Source: Aedes albopictus (taxonomy: Eukaryota; Arthropoda; Insecta; Diptera; Culicidae). Taken from it: a stretch of DNA of 64,000 nt. The DNA is taken from the NCBI RefSeq assembly GCF_035046485.1, contig NC_085136.1, positions 293,175,080 through 293,239,079 on the forward strand. The letters are read 5' to 3'. The position numbers were made by a program, and so were the translations under genes. The stretch's first letter is position 1. Every line of letters begins with the position of its first letter. Shown here piece by piece: positions 44,120 to 55,639 of this stretch. Below the pieces are notes generated by a model. The model worked only from the letters and a program-made list of their open reading frames with translations. It ran no database searches and was not told the DNA's origin.

Positions 44120-45930
44120 TATGGATTCGACACATTGCATTGACAGGGCAGATACTCGTCAATAAAATCTATCTGATGTATCGCATGCATGGGTTTGGTT
44201 CCTTTTGGCACTTGGCTACTTTCGGCGGGACACCCTAGATCGGTTCCGGAACACTATCGATAGTCTTTAAAAAGATCTTAGATGTGGTCTGAGCTTATTT
44301 TCTTGCTAATCGTTCATCAAGTAATTCAAATAGCCGCTATTTAATGTTCCGCAGGCATGGGTTTGGTTCTCTTCCACATTTGACTACATCCGGCGGAACA
44401 CCCGGAATCGGTTCCGGAACACTATCGGTTGATCCAAATATGGTCTGAAACTATTTTCTTGCTAAAGGTTGATCAGGTTGCCTAAAGAGCCGCGATTTGA
44501 TGCGTCTTGGCTACTTCCGGCAGGACATCTGGAACGGGTTCTGTAACACTACCGGTTCAAATATGATATGAGAATGTTTTCCTGCCTACTGTTCATCAGG
44601 TTATCGAAAAAGCCGCTGTTTGATGTGTCGCATGCATGGATTTGGTTCACTTTCATATTTGGTCACTTCTGGCGGAACACCCGGAACCCGTTCCGGAACA
44701 CTACCGGTTCAGATATGGTCTGAGAATGTTTTCCTGCCTACTGTTCATCAGGTTATCGAACAAGCCACTGTTTGATGTGTCGCACGCATGGGTTTGGTTC
44801 ACTTTTATATTTCGCCACTTCCGGCAGGACACCCGGAACCTGTTCCGTAACACTACCGGTTCAGATATGGTCTGAGATTGTTTTCCTGCCTACTGTTCAT
44901 CAGGTTATCGAACATGCCAGTGTTTGATGTGTCGCATGCATGGGTTTGGTTCACTTTTATTTTTGTCCACTTCCGGCAGGACACCCGGAACCTGTTCCGT
45001 AACACTACCGGTTCAGATATGGTCTGAGAATGTTTTCCCACCTACTGTTCATCAGGTTATCGAAAAAGCCACTGTTTGATGTGTCGCATGCATGGGTTTG
45101 GTTCTAGGGGCCTACATCGTCGAAACCAAAACATGACGCTGAAAGCGAGCGCCCATCAGCATCGGACGAACGCCGACGACGGGAACATTCATAACAACAT
45201 GCACGCGCTTTGCTGCATCCGCCCTTCTTGTCACTTTCTTCGACGCAACGACGGGTGGCGGCTCATTTTCACACCGACTGGGATTCAATTGAAATTTTCA
45301 AATTGTCTAAAATGTATATTTGCTTAATATTTTTATGGGTAATAAACTATTTCAGTAAAATATGCATAGCATACATTAACATTACACAGATTTGACGGTT
45401 GTTACACTCATTAATTGAGTTATAACAGAGAAATTCATTCGAAGTCGAACGAGTGTGCGTGAGCTTGTGAGTGCGAAACAAAGTGGCATCTGCGACGACG
45501 CAGCAGCGTCGGTTCATCGGTGACGATGACAGTCGGGCTGAGCGACGACGACGGCGCCTTGTTTCCATTGACGATTGAAAACATTGTTTACAAACTTCGC
45601 CTGAAAATTTCAATTGAAATTGAAATTGTAGGGCCCTGTTTGGTTCACTTTTATATTTGGCCACTTCCGGCGGAACACCCGGAACCGGTTCCGTAACACT
45701 ACCGGTTCAGATATGGTCTGAGAATGTTTTCCTGCCTACTGTTCATCAGGTTATCGAAAAGGCCACTGTTTGATGTGTCGCATGCATGGGTTTGGTTCAC
45801 TTTTATATTTGACCACTTCCGGCGGAGCACCCGGGACCGGTTCCGGAACACAACCGGTTCCGATATGATCTGAGACTATTTTCCTGCTTACCGTTCATCA
45901 GGTTATTTAAAATGCCGTGGTTTTATGTGT
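44120..45930 (+). repeat. Tandem array of a unit of about 152 bp
   Basis: Units contain TTTGGTTCACTTTTATATTT, CGGAACACCCGGAACC, ACACTACCGGTTCAGATATG, TTCATCAGGTTATCGAAAAA and TGATGTGTCGCATGCATGGG. The phrase GGTTCAGATATGG starts at 44706, 44859 and 45010, giving spacings of 153 and 151. About ten units are present, best conserved in the centre and decayed at the left. A hAT-like element interrupts the array at 45105-45638. Confidence 0.8.
45105..45638. mobile_element. 534-bp hAT-like MITE in the tandem array
   Basis: An 8-bp duplication TTTGGTTC lies at 45097-45104 and 45639-45646. The ends are TAGGGGCCTACA and (reverse complement) CAGGGCCCTACA. Removal joins the array unit correctly. The inner ends also carry AAATTTTCA and TGAAAATTT. 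No transposase is seen. Confidence 0.75.
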
Positions 45931-46343
45931 CGCATGCATGGGTTTGCAGCGTTTTTATATTTGGCCCCTTCCTGGGGTGCCGATCCGGAACACCTAAATA
46001 GCCATAACTCCGGAACGGCTGGACCGATCTGAACCATTTTCAATAGGAAACAATGGGACTATATACCGCGTCGAATGAACCATCGGTCGTTGAAATCGGT
46101 TGATATTTACTATCTAAAAATGAGGTGACCTTTTTGTACACATACACACACACACACGCACATACGCACACACATACATACACACACACACACACACATA
46201 CACACACACAGACATCATCTCAACTCGTCGAGCTGAGTCGATTGGTATATAAGACTTGACCCCTCCGAGGGCTCTATAAAATTTTCGTTTTTGGAGTGAA
46301 CATATAGCCTTTCGGTACACCTTGGTGTACGAGAAAGGCAAAA

Positions 46344-47325
46344 ACGTTGAAGAATAGGATTGTAGAACAATAAAAGAAGAAATGATATAAAGTCAAAATT
46401 AAAGCTATGTGACAACCTTGTTTTATCTATTTAAAATAGAACCATTAGAAATATCACATTAATCACTCATTAGACACTACCCATTAAGGAAAAAACTCAT
46501 CAACAACAGTCGTAACCCATTAGAAAGTCAATGGCTCATAACCTTTCCCATCCAATATTTTCTGCTACCATAAATGAATTTATTGCAGCTTATCGAGACT
46601 CCTGTCGTCGTTAAGAAAAGCCAACAAATCCCATAACTCTTGGCCTTGGAGAAACAAGGCCAGCAACAACGACCGTGAATCCCGTGGATAATCTCTAAAG
46701 AACCACACACAAAACTTCCACCCATTATTCTCGATGGAAAACAATTCCCACAGCCACTTCCGGTCCACTTCACTCATCGACGCAAGCTCATCGACGACGC
46801 GGTGGTGGAGGTTCATTTTACCTTGCTCTATTATTGGTAATCACTCACCAAGGAAAAGGCCAAGGAGCCAATCAGAGCACTCTCCAGACACACACAATAG
46901 CCAATAATTTACCCAACTGTGCCGGACGCCCGCCACCGTCTCTCTTCTTCACCACAAGAGCAGAGCAAACAAAAAGTGCGAAATTGTGTTCCGTTCGGCG
47001 TCCAACGCCTGACCGTTCGTTACGGAAAACCATCCTAGATTCGCCAAACGATAAATGATAAAGGAAAACTTTTAATTAACTCATGGCGTTATTTTTTTCT
47101 CTCGGCCTCGCCTTCAGCAAAGATTAAAAGGTGCTTGGCGCGGCACCTACGTGTTTCGTAGCTATTTTTACAGTTTGCGGGAGTCATCTTTTAACATTTA
47201 TATTTCGCACCATTTTGTTGGTTTCTCCTGGATGAGTGCAAAGTAGATAAATGAGCAGTCGTGGGATTTGAATAGAACAGTGGCTCTCGACTTCCTACAT
47301 TTGGTTCACTTCTTTTTGATGTCCC
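46344..47325. other. Intron sequence without recognised feature
   Basis: Not obviously repetitive. Small open frames overlap on both strands at 46528-46816 and have no recognisable domain. Confidence 0.4.
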
Positions 47326-47329
47326 AATG

Positions 47330-47865
47330 GGTTCAGAGGTGTTTCACAGCATTTCAATGTGTTTCCGGAGGTTTAATTAGAGGTGTTTTTTAGGGTTTTC
47401 ACGAGGTTTCAGAGATGATTTAGGGAGCTTTGTAGGCTCTCAGGTGGTCAGGTGAATTCTACAAGGATTTAAAAGTGTTCAGGGCACTCAAGTCGTTGCA
47501 GGACGTTCCAGACAGATTACGTGGGGCTTCGTAGGCTCTTAAGTGAGTTTCACGAAGGTTTCAGAGGGGTTTCAGAGGCGTTTCGAAGCATTTTCGAGCA
47601 TTCAATACGTTTTAGGAGGCTTGAAATGAGTTTTGAGGGGCTTCGCAGGCTCTTAAATGAGTTTCACGGTGTGTTCTAGGGCGGTTTCAGAGGCATTTCA
47701 AGGCATTTCAAGGCGTTTCAGGGGGCTTTGAGAGTTTTTGGGATCTTTTCAGAATTTCAGGTGAGCTTCTGTGAGATTTTAGAGGCGGTTCTAGACGTTT
47801 AATGGGCATTGAGGTTATGTAATCATGAATTTCATTCAAACATCCATGTTATGTAACTATCGACT
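47330..47865 (+). repeat. GGTTTCAGAGG dispersed repeat, copy A
   Basis: Units of GGTTTCAGAGGCG and CATTTCAAGGC. It shares an ordered set of phrases with 53600-54035: TTAGAGGTGTTTTT-like, CTCAGGTGGTCAGGTGA, then at the end AATTTCATTCAAACATCCATG and TTATGTAA. It is therefore a dispersed element of about 0.5 kb and not random low complexity. Confidence 0.6.
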
Positions 47866-48218
47866 TATCGGGCTGCAAAACGGTGAGTCGATAAAGGAGA
47901 GCGTCCAATATAGCTCTGGTCCTCACAAGTTCCTACACGGGTCAAGCGATGACAAAGACCGCCAGCTAAGAGTTGTGTGCTTAGCTGGTAGTGCAGCCTG
48001 GGCACTGTTGTCCTTCTGACTTCAGCTAGATTGAGGAGCTACGTCCCGAGCGTCTGTTCACCAAGGAGGTGCGGTTCAAACAGCGTCTGTTCTGGCATCC
48101 AGCGGCTGAGTAAGAAACGCTGCACCACGCCCAGCTAGATCCAAGGTGGTAGCCCCATCAGCGTGGTCGTCCCAGTGTTGGTTGGGACGTTAAACAGAAC
48201 TGGCACGATGGCCCTCCG

Positions 48219-49710
48219 GTGAGACAGGAGTGTTGGCGTAGGCCCAATAAGCCACCTGTAAAAATCCCCATTGCGAATAACATAGGAGAAAATACGACTC
48301 GATACAATCGGCAAAGACCCACGCGACGAAATAAGGACTACGATTGGAAACTTGGAACATGGAATTGCAAGTCACTAGGTTTCGCAGGATGTGACAGGAT
48401 AATCTACGACGAACTACATCCCCGCAACTTTGACATCGTGGCGTTGCAGGAACTTTGTTGGACTGGACAGAAAGTGTAGAAAAGCGGGCATCGAGCGGCT
48501 ACCTTCTACCAAAGCTGTGGCACCACCAATGAACTGGGAACTGGATTTATAGTGTTGGGCAAGATGCGACAACGTGTGATCGGGTGGCAGCCGATCAACG
48601 CAAGGATGTGCATGTTAAAAGTTAAGGGCCGTTTCTTCAACTACAGCATCATTAACGTCCACTGTCCACACGAAGGGAGACCCGATGACGAGAAAGAAGC
48701 GTTCTACGCGCAATCAGAGCAAACATACGATGGTTGCTCGCCGCGTGACGTGAAAATCGTTGTCGGCGACATGAACGCGCAGGTAGGAAGGGAGGAAATG
48801 TACAGACCGGTAATCGGGCGAAACAGCCTGCACGCCGTATCGAATGATAACGGCCAGCGATGCGTAAACTTTGCAGCCTCCCGTGGTATGGTAGTCCGAA
48901 GCACCTTCTACCCCCGCAAAGATATCCCTAAAGCCACCTGGAGATCACCCGACCATCAAACAGAAAACCAAATCGACCACGTTCTAATCGACGGTAAATT
49001 CTTCTCAGATATAACCAATGTCCGCACATACCGCAGTGCGAATATAGATTCGGATCACTACTTAGTCGCTGTATGCATGCGCTCGAAATTTTCGACAGTT
49101 ATCTCCACGCGTCGAAGTCGAACGCCGCGGCTCAACATCGAGCAACTTCGTAACGTAGAAGTGGCTCTAAACTACGCGCAGCAGTAAGCAGTGGCCCTAC
49201 CAACGGAAGAGCAGCTTGGCGCAGCTACACTTGAAGATGGCTGGAGGGACATCCGATCCGCCATAGGTAGTACCTCGGCTACAGCACTAGGCTTCGCGAC
49301 TCCGAATCACAGAAACGACTGGTACGACGGCGAATGTGAACAGTTGAAAAACTGAGAAGAATGCAGCATGGGCGAGAATGCTGCAACACCGTACGAGAGC
49401 GAATGAGGCACGTTACAAACAGGCGCGGAACAGGCAGAACTCAGTCTTCCGGATGAAGAAGCGCCAGCAGGAAGAACGAGATTGCGAAGCGATGGAAGAG
49501 CTGTACCGCGCTAAGGACACACGAAAGATCCACGAGAAGCTGAACCGCTCGCGCAGATGCTTTGTGCCACAAGCCGACATGTGTCGAGATAATCACGGGA
49601 ATATTCTCACGAGCGAGCGTGAGGTGGTCGAGAGGTGGCGGCAGCATTACGATGAGCACCTCAATGACGACGTTGCAAGCACCGAAGGTGGCGTGGTAAC
49701 AGATCTAGGA
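48219..49710 (+). pseudogene. Non-LTR element endonuclease domain and linker
   Basis: An APE-type endonuclease that nicks target DNA for reverse transcription. I see WKLGTWNCKSL, then ALQELCWTG, INVHCPHEGRPDDEK, VVGDMNAQVGREE, ATWRSPDHQTENQIDHVLID and DSDHYLVAV, in the family's normal order with the catalytic Asp/Asn and Asp-His pairs. A TAG at 48477 interrupts one frame, and stops follow at 49185 and about 49351. The linker resumes in another frame (ARYKQARNRQNSVFRMKK) to 49710, where the first TA element cuts it. Confidence 0.75.
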
Positions 49711-49713
49711 GTA

Positions 49714-50992
49714 CAGTACTTTTTCGATTATATCACGAATGAAAAAAATAATCGCGTGATATACTGGAGCGTGATAAAATTGAAATATATTTTTTGCGAG
49801 TGTTTTTATTGCTCAAAATACACCTAAATACAAAAAAAAAAAACAAATATAAAACGAACGGAACATCAAACCACCCAATGGAAATTGAATACTTTATGCA
49901 GCATTTTGACAAATAAATTTAGCCAACCGCCATTAAAGATCAAGCAGTCTTCCTAGACTGTATTTATGCTGCATTGTAGAGCAGTTTCAAGATATCCCCT
50001 CAATGCATCAACTAACTAGTGAAGACAAAATGGAGCCACATGAAATGGAACGCATGAAGTTTGAAATGGCACTCAAAAGATTCCTCGAGTGAGCAAGCAA
50101 TGAGTTACACACTTTTTTTTATATACCGTGGTCGGTAAATTGACGAAAATATAACAGCTGAATACAACAATTCTGTATTGTTTACCTTTTGCTCCTGGTT
50201 TTGACAGTTGGTGTACTGAGCCTCAGTAAAATCGATTACCGAAGCTACCGAAATAGTTCTGCTGTTCTATTTTCGTCAAAATAGTGCTGAACAGGCAATT
50301 CAGAATTGAGTGTGTAGCATTTTAAAACTTGAGTATTATTAAAGTTATGTCATCCGTGCTATCGGTATTTGCATGGTAGCAATTGATCATTGATCATTTC
50401 GTAACAGCCGTTTAAGTGATTTTAATGGTCTTATTGTGACGAACATTTTTGGATTTTCTTATGCTAGGAATCTTCCTAAACTTTATATGAAGTTGCGAAC
50501 GGAATTCCATTTAAAGCTTGAATTTTGTCTAACTAACTTTGATTAAAATGCAGTTTTATACAGCTTATCGTTTGTTTGGTAAATATGATGTTTTAAAATG
50601 CGATTCTAGATAATCGAGTTCAGCACCCGGTCTGTAATTCCTTATCACCTTTGTCACTGAAACCAGTTAGGATAGAAGCATCAGTTTTGGCCATAATACA
50701 TATTGAAACCTTTCATAATGGCATATTGGTAGTTTTAATTGGTTAATTTGTCATTTTTTTTCAGGAATGATTTCTCTTAGATTGACCAAAACTGGTGCGC
50801 GAACCCTACTAATGTGCAAAAATAGCATTCCTAAGACAATTCATATGCCCTATCTAGTTTGGATTATATATTTGGAAATATTTCTATCAATTATCATAGC
50901 GTGATAAAATCGAAAAAAAATCCGTGCTAGAATCGAGAGTGATATAATGGAGCGTGATTAAATAGAACCGTGACAAAATCGAAAAACCACTG
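49714..50992. mobile_element. 1.28-kb TA-flanked element with CAGTGGTTTTTCGATT ends
   Basis: TA lies at 49712-49713 and 50993-50994. The left end CAGTACTTTTTCGATTATAT and the right end (reverse complement) CAGTGGTTTTTCGATTTTGT form the inverted repeat, extending through CACG. Near both ends the phrase GCGTGATAAAATYGAAA is repeated. CAGT ends plus TA are typical of the Tc1/mariner/pogo group. No transposase frame. Confidence 0.75.
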
Positions 50993-50994
50993 TA

Positions 50995-51139
50995 TGTGCA
51001 CAGGACGAAAGACTTCCGGCCCCTGACCTTTAAGAGATTGAGGAGGAGGTTGGCCGGTTGAAAAACAACAAAGCCGCTGGAGCAGATCAACTACCAAGCG
51101 AGCTTCTAAAATACGGTGGAGAAGCACTGGTGAGAGCAC
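50995..51139 (+). pseudogene. Non-LTR reverse transcriptase, segment between the two insertions
   Basis: Continues the frame after the TA element: PAPDL, stop, EIEEEVGRLKNNKAAGADQL, then PSELLKYGGEALVRAL, the conserved RT region 0/1 (NNKAAGxDxxPxELxK). It is cut at 51140 by the second TA element. Confidence 0.7.
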
Positions 51140-51141
51140 TA

Positions 51142-52238
51142 CCCAGTAAACCACACATCGTAATGGGAAATACATTCAAAATCGTATATCTCGCGGTCAG
51201 AAATCGAAATCGTAAAAGCCGTTGAATCTTGTGATAAAAATGTCAAGCCCAATTGTATAAAAATCGCTGCTGCGATTTGTTTTGTAGTAAGTTTGTTGTG
51301 TGTAGAGCAAGTCATAAATGGCGCTAATTGAAGTCGTCTCTGTTTGCCTACGCTTACAAGTCATATATAATGTTAGTAAGGTTTGGTTGGGAATCGTAAT
51401 GACTTGATGAACTTCGACAAAATTAAAAAAGCATCCCACTTGCCTTGCTCATCACCGCCTGGCCGCTGATTATGTTTTGGGACATTCTGTCAACCAATAA
51501 TTATATTCGGGCAATCTTTGGGAGTGTTCATAGTTACCGAATGAAGACATTTGTCTCACAATTATTCCTACATGAGCAGTATTTTTTTCCCGCGACGACG
51601 ACGCGAACGACGACAACGACGACGACGACGACAACGACGTCGTCGAAACGTACACTCGATGCGGGACTAATGTTGTAAACAAAACATGTCGTAATGAATG
51701 CAAATCCAACTCGCTACGAGTTGTATATAAATTGACAACTCATCATTAGGTATGCTATATATCAGTACAGCATTGTAATAAATGGAATCGCAATGACTTA
51801 GGAAAAAAATGCAGCCCAATTCTCTTATCAGCATTCATGTAGGAAGACTGGCAAAGGCATGTTTCATGGGTGGTTTAGAAAGCTTAAGTTTATATTGGCC
51901 AAAATTTGCGCTCTTCTCAAGGCAGATCAGTTAGTGCAATGGTATGGGCTTAGACTCACAATCTCGAGGTGCCGTGTTCTAGGTTAGGTGTCAACTTTTT
52001 TTTTATAACTAATTTTGGACATCGTATTACATATCACCCGAAGTCGTATTCTATTCTTTCGATCGATTATTTGGGACATCGTAATGATGATCATATGAAA
52101 TCGCCAAATGTCGTCAGAAGTATGTATATGGCCTCCACTTTGGTACGTATATAGCAGTTTTGTGCAGTTTATACGATTAAAAAGGTTCTTATATAATAGT
52201 GTATAACACAAATTATACATACCAAAATGTTTACTGGG
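51142..52238. mobile_element. 1.1-kb TA-flanked element with CCCAGTAAAC ends
   Basis: TA lies at 51140-51141 and 52239-52240. The terminal repeat CCCAGTAAAC is mirrored as GTTTACTGGG. A (GAC)n-type microsatellite lies at 51592-51650. Removal with one TA joins the RT frame as VRAL-HWVITKIWEEE. Non-coding. Confidence 0.7.
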
Positions 52239-52240
52239 TA

Positions 52241-53579
52241 CACTGGGTCATTACCAAGATTTGGGAGGAGGAAGTATTACCGGAGGAATGGATGGCAGGT
52301 ATCGTGTGTCCCATCTACAAAAAGGGCGACAAGTTGGATTGCGGGAACTACCGCGCGATCACACTACTGAGCGCTGCCTACAAGATACTCTCTCAAATTT
52401 TATGCCGCCGTCTATCATCGATTGCAAGAGAGTTCGTGGGGCAATATCAGGCTGGATTTATGGGTGAACGCGCTTCAAAGGGTCAGATGTTCACCATCCA
52501 GCAGGTGTTGCAGTAATGCTGTGAATACAACGTGCACAATCGATCGAGAACAGCTATGGCAGATTTTGAACTAATATGGATTCCCGGATAAACTGATACG
52601 TATGATCAAGGCAACGATGGATCGAGTGATGTGCGTAGTTCGAGTATCAGGGACACTCTCAAGTCTCTTCGAATCTCGCAGAGGATGACGGTAAGGTATA
52701 ATGATCTTTCATGCTTGCCTTTTCGTATTGCTTTCGAGGGTGTAATAAAGAGAGTGGGGATAAACATGAGTGGAAAGATTTTCACGAAATCTGTTCAGCT
52801 GCTGATATTGATATTATGATGATATTGATATTATAGCTTGCAAATTTGAGACGATGGATGAAACGTACATCTGACTACAGGATGAGGTCAGGCAACCTAA
52901 TTGGCATTATGACATTATGGCAAACGGTGCTAGGGAGGAATTACCGCACCCGCCACCCAGAGTTTCTATCGCAGTGATAAAATCGAGGCGGTTGAAGAAT
53001 TTGTGTACTTGGGCTCACTGGTGACTGTGGACAACTTCACCAGCAGAGAAATTCAGAGACGCATTGTGGCAGGAAATCGAGCTTACTTTAGACTCCGCAG
53101 AACTCTACGATCGAACAAAGCTTGCCGTCACACAAAATTAACTATCTACAACACGCTGGTTAGACCGGGAGTCCTCTAAAGGCACGAAACATGGACCCTA
53201 CGTGCAGAGGACCAACGTACCCTTGGAGTTTTCGAATCGAAGGTTTTGCAAAAGGAAGACGGGACTTGGAGACGGTGAATGAACCACGAGTTGCATCAGC
53301 TGCTGAGAGAACTATCTACCGCGGAAATCGGAAGAGTAAGGTGGGCGGATCACGTCATCAGGATGACGTATAGAAATCCGATTAAAATAGTTCTTGAGGG
53401 CCATCGGACTGGTACAAGAAGACGTGGTGCGCAGTGAGCTAGGTGGATCGATCAAGTCTAGGACGATTTGCGGACCCTTCGCAGAGTGCGGAACTGGAGA
53501 TGCACAGCCGTGGGCCGAGTCAAATGGAGATGACTCCTACGTACAGCAGAAGATACTTTACACTTTGGTTGCCCGTTAA
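52241..53579 (+). pseudogene. Non-LTR reverse transcriptase palm and C-terminal region
   Basis: WVITKIWEEEVLPEEWMAG, IVCPIYKKGDKLDCGNYRA, then AAYKILSQILCRRLSSI and QYQAGFMGERASKGQ are RT motifs 1-2. The motif A segment is missing: EYNVHN joins TIDREQLW directly, so a catalytic Asp is deleted. The motif C region (about 52795-52850) is corrupted by TGATATTGATATTA slippage. Later come EFVYLGSLVTVDNF, RRTLRSNKACRHTKL and GRVRWADHVIRM. Confidence 0.7.
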
Positions 53580-53599
53580 GGTAAGTAAGGCGTACAAAT

Positions 53600-54035
53600 G
53601 TGTTCCAAGGCATTTGATTTGGGCATTTGATGACGTTCCAGAGAGTTCTAAGAGGGGCGTTTCAAATTGATTTATTGCGTTTCAGGGTGTTTCAGCAGGT
53701 TTATTGGAGGTGTTTTTGGGGATTTCAGGAGGTTCTTAGTAGACTCACAGGTGGTCAGGTGAGTTCTACTATGATTTCAGGGGGTCTCGGAGACGTTTCA
53801 AAGCATTAATGGAGGTTTAAGTAGTTTCAGGACATTTCAGAGGGGTCTTATGGGGCTTTGCATTCTCGAAAGTGAGTTTCTCGGAGTTTTCAGAGGCGTT
53901 TCAGGAGGTTTTTGAGAGGTTCTAGTGCACTTTTCAGGTCCTCAGGTGAGCTTCAGGGGGATTCCAGGAGGATTTCATGGGTGTTGAGGCTGTGCAATAA
54001 TGAACTTCATTCCAACACCCAAGTTATGTTAGTAC
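53600..54035 (+). repeat. GGTTTCAGAGG dispersed repeat, copy B
   Basis: See copy A at 47330-47865. Shared phrases here are ACAGGTGGTCAGGTGA, TGATTTCAGGGGG and the end phrase GAACTTCATTCCAACACCC. It lies just after the 3' end of the non-LTR element, so copies A and B bracket that element. Confidence 0.6.
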
Positions 54036-54039
54036 GTTA

Positions 54040-54500
54040 GGGTGCCTGTACCAGTTATCGCACTACCTAAGAAAAACTATTTCTACGAAAATAAGAAGAA
54101 GAATAGTTAGTTTTCATACTCTACAGGAAAAATATAGAAACGGGTCCAAAACTACTTTTAGTATTTTTTACGGCGTATGCCAATGATAGGAACCCTGTAC
54201 CAGTTATGAATACATTTGTTAATTTGTGTTCCACTTCGCACTATTTACATTCATTCCTCATGGAATTAGCCATAACTGGTACACTATGGCGAAAAAGGGT
54301 GCAAGGAAGCTGAACATTTACGGAAAATGATTTATTTCTATCATAATTTGAGCAAATTTTGAAGTTTTAATTATTGCAACCATCTTTTGTCTGCGTGATG
54401 TGTTGTTCACATTTTTTTCTTGTTGATTTGCAATCAGAGGTTGAAAATCGATTATGACAAATTTGAGGTACTATAACCATAACTGGTACACTGAGTGTAG
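54040..54500. repeat. TACCAGTTAT foldback remnant
   Basis: TGTACCAGTTAT occurs at about 54049 and 54189, and its complement ATAACTGGTACACT at about 54273 and 54479. The two-by-two arrangement is that of a small element with paired subterminal repeats. No target duplication was identified. Confidence 0.4.
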
Positions 54501-54549
54501 ATGACTTATGCACAAGAAAGTTTTTGGAAAAACTTTAGTTCCAGCAGCT

Positions 54550-55560
54550 AAAGTATCCAATCCTTCAGTTGCATCATGTCGATAATAATACCAGCTGTGC
54601 AACTGGGCGTTGCATTCTAGTTTGTTGTCTAGTTTCAGGTTGGTTTGGCAGCAGTTCCATACTATCTTTAACGATGATCACTTTCTGGTGTTCGTCATTT
54701 GGCCGAGGTTGTCTAATAGTATGCAAGGTCGTCATAAAGTTAGGATGCCGTCCGAGTCACCGACGACCAGCACAAGGTTACTAATATTGTCACAGCCTCG
54801 GCAGAAAAAAAAAACAGAATACTGAGTAAGGAGGCTGGAGGACATTTCTATAGTGCGGCTATGGATGCTGAAGCAGACCCGTCCCGCCAACTTGGAGCCG
54901 TCGGTGTATCATGGGATTGTACTGCTTCCGGAAACGGGTCTTAATGTTTTGAGCTCCCTGGGATTTCTTTGCTCACCAGCTTCTTGGTTTGATCAGGTTG
55001 AGTCCGATATCAAGTTATCATGGCCTGTCCATAAACCACGTAGACTTTTAGGGGGAGGGGTCTGGCCAAAATCTACGCTCCATAAAAATTTCGAAAATTT
55101 CTCCATAAAAATTTCGAAAATTTTTATGGACAAAAGTCTACGAGGGCGGCGGGGGGGTTCTGAAATGACCCAAAAAAATCTACCTAGTTTATGGACAGCG
55201 TCTCAGTCTCTTCCAGGAAGCAAGTCTACCCGACTTCCTGGGTCTTATCGAGAAAAACTGACATGACGGTGCGATTTGTGACGTCCAGAGTGGCTTCGTA
55301 CCGGCAAGGTAACACACCACTTCTCTGAGCAAGCTGTCCAGAGATTGCTCGGACGGTATTGTTGTCGATCGGCGCAAGTGTTTAACTAGGTTTTCCTGTG
55401 CTCGGCTGGTATTCTTGATTCCATTGAAGAGGCGACTTTAAATCACAGCATCGGCCACGTCGCGTCGCGGATATACTGCGGAAGACTGCGGATCAAGTTC
55501 ACGGGTAGAAATCCGGAACCCGAAACTGGCAAAATGCTTCATGAAAGGGCGATAAATAGT
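54550..55560 (-). pseudogene. Antisense decayed retroelement with RNase H-like motif
   Basis: On the minus strand YTDGSKLAGRVCFS (about 54870-54915) resembles the first motif of the RNase H domain found at the C-terminus of I, LOA and R1-type elements. The following AEAVTIL piece would fit the second. Frames are heavily broken. This is a weak call from short motifs. Confidence 0.4.
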
Positions 55561-55639
55561 ACACTGCATCATGACGAAAATTTATGAAATCATAAGGCTT
55601 ATTCATGGAACTCGTACATATAGTATTAAGAAGATTTCT

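Larger units (their letters stand above)
41622..46343. mobile_element. Element with internal tandem array, copy 2
   Basis: The left end TTAATCCACCTAGTGGTGAT and the right end GTACGAGAAAGGCAAAAA are as in copy 1 (15333-17277). The left region (ATCAAGACGATAGTTACAAG, then GATCTGAAATGGTGTG) aligns with 15480-16050. It is longer because of a larger tandem array (about 44120-45930) and two insertions, at 42462-43628 and 45105-45638. The phrase CGTCGAGCTGAGTCGATTGG and a CA-rich microsatellite (46137-46212) precede the right end. No transposase is seen. Confidence 0.65.
47866..53590 (+). mobile_element. RTE-like non-LTR retrotransposon with two nested DNA elements
   Basis: The 5' leader (47866-48215) is followed by endonuclease and reverse transcriptase coding pieces in order and the C-terminal region, ending near 53580 with GTAAGTAAG. 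Two TA-flanked elements are inserted (49714-50992 and 51142-52238). Removing each with one TA restores the reading frame. Stops, frameshifts and a deletion at RT motif A show it is inactive. Confidence 0.75.

Noticed and set aside
44120..45930. CRISPR-like array
   Set aside because: The repeats are about 152 bp, abut each other without unique spacers, and lie in an animal intron. This is a minisatellite in a transposon.
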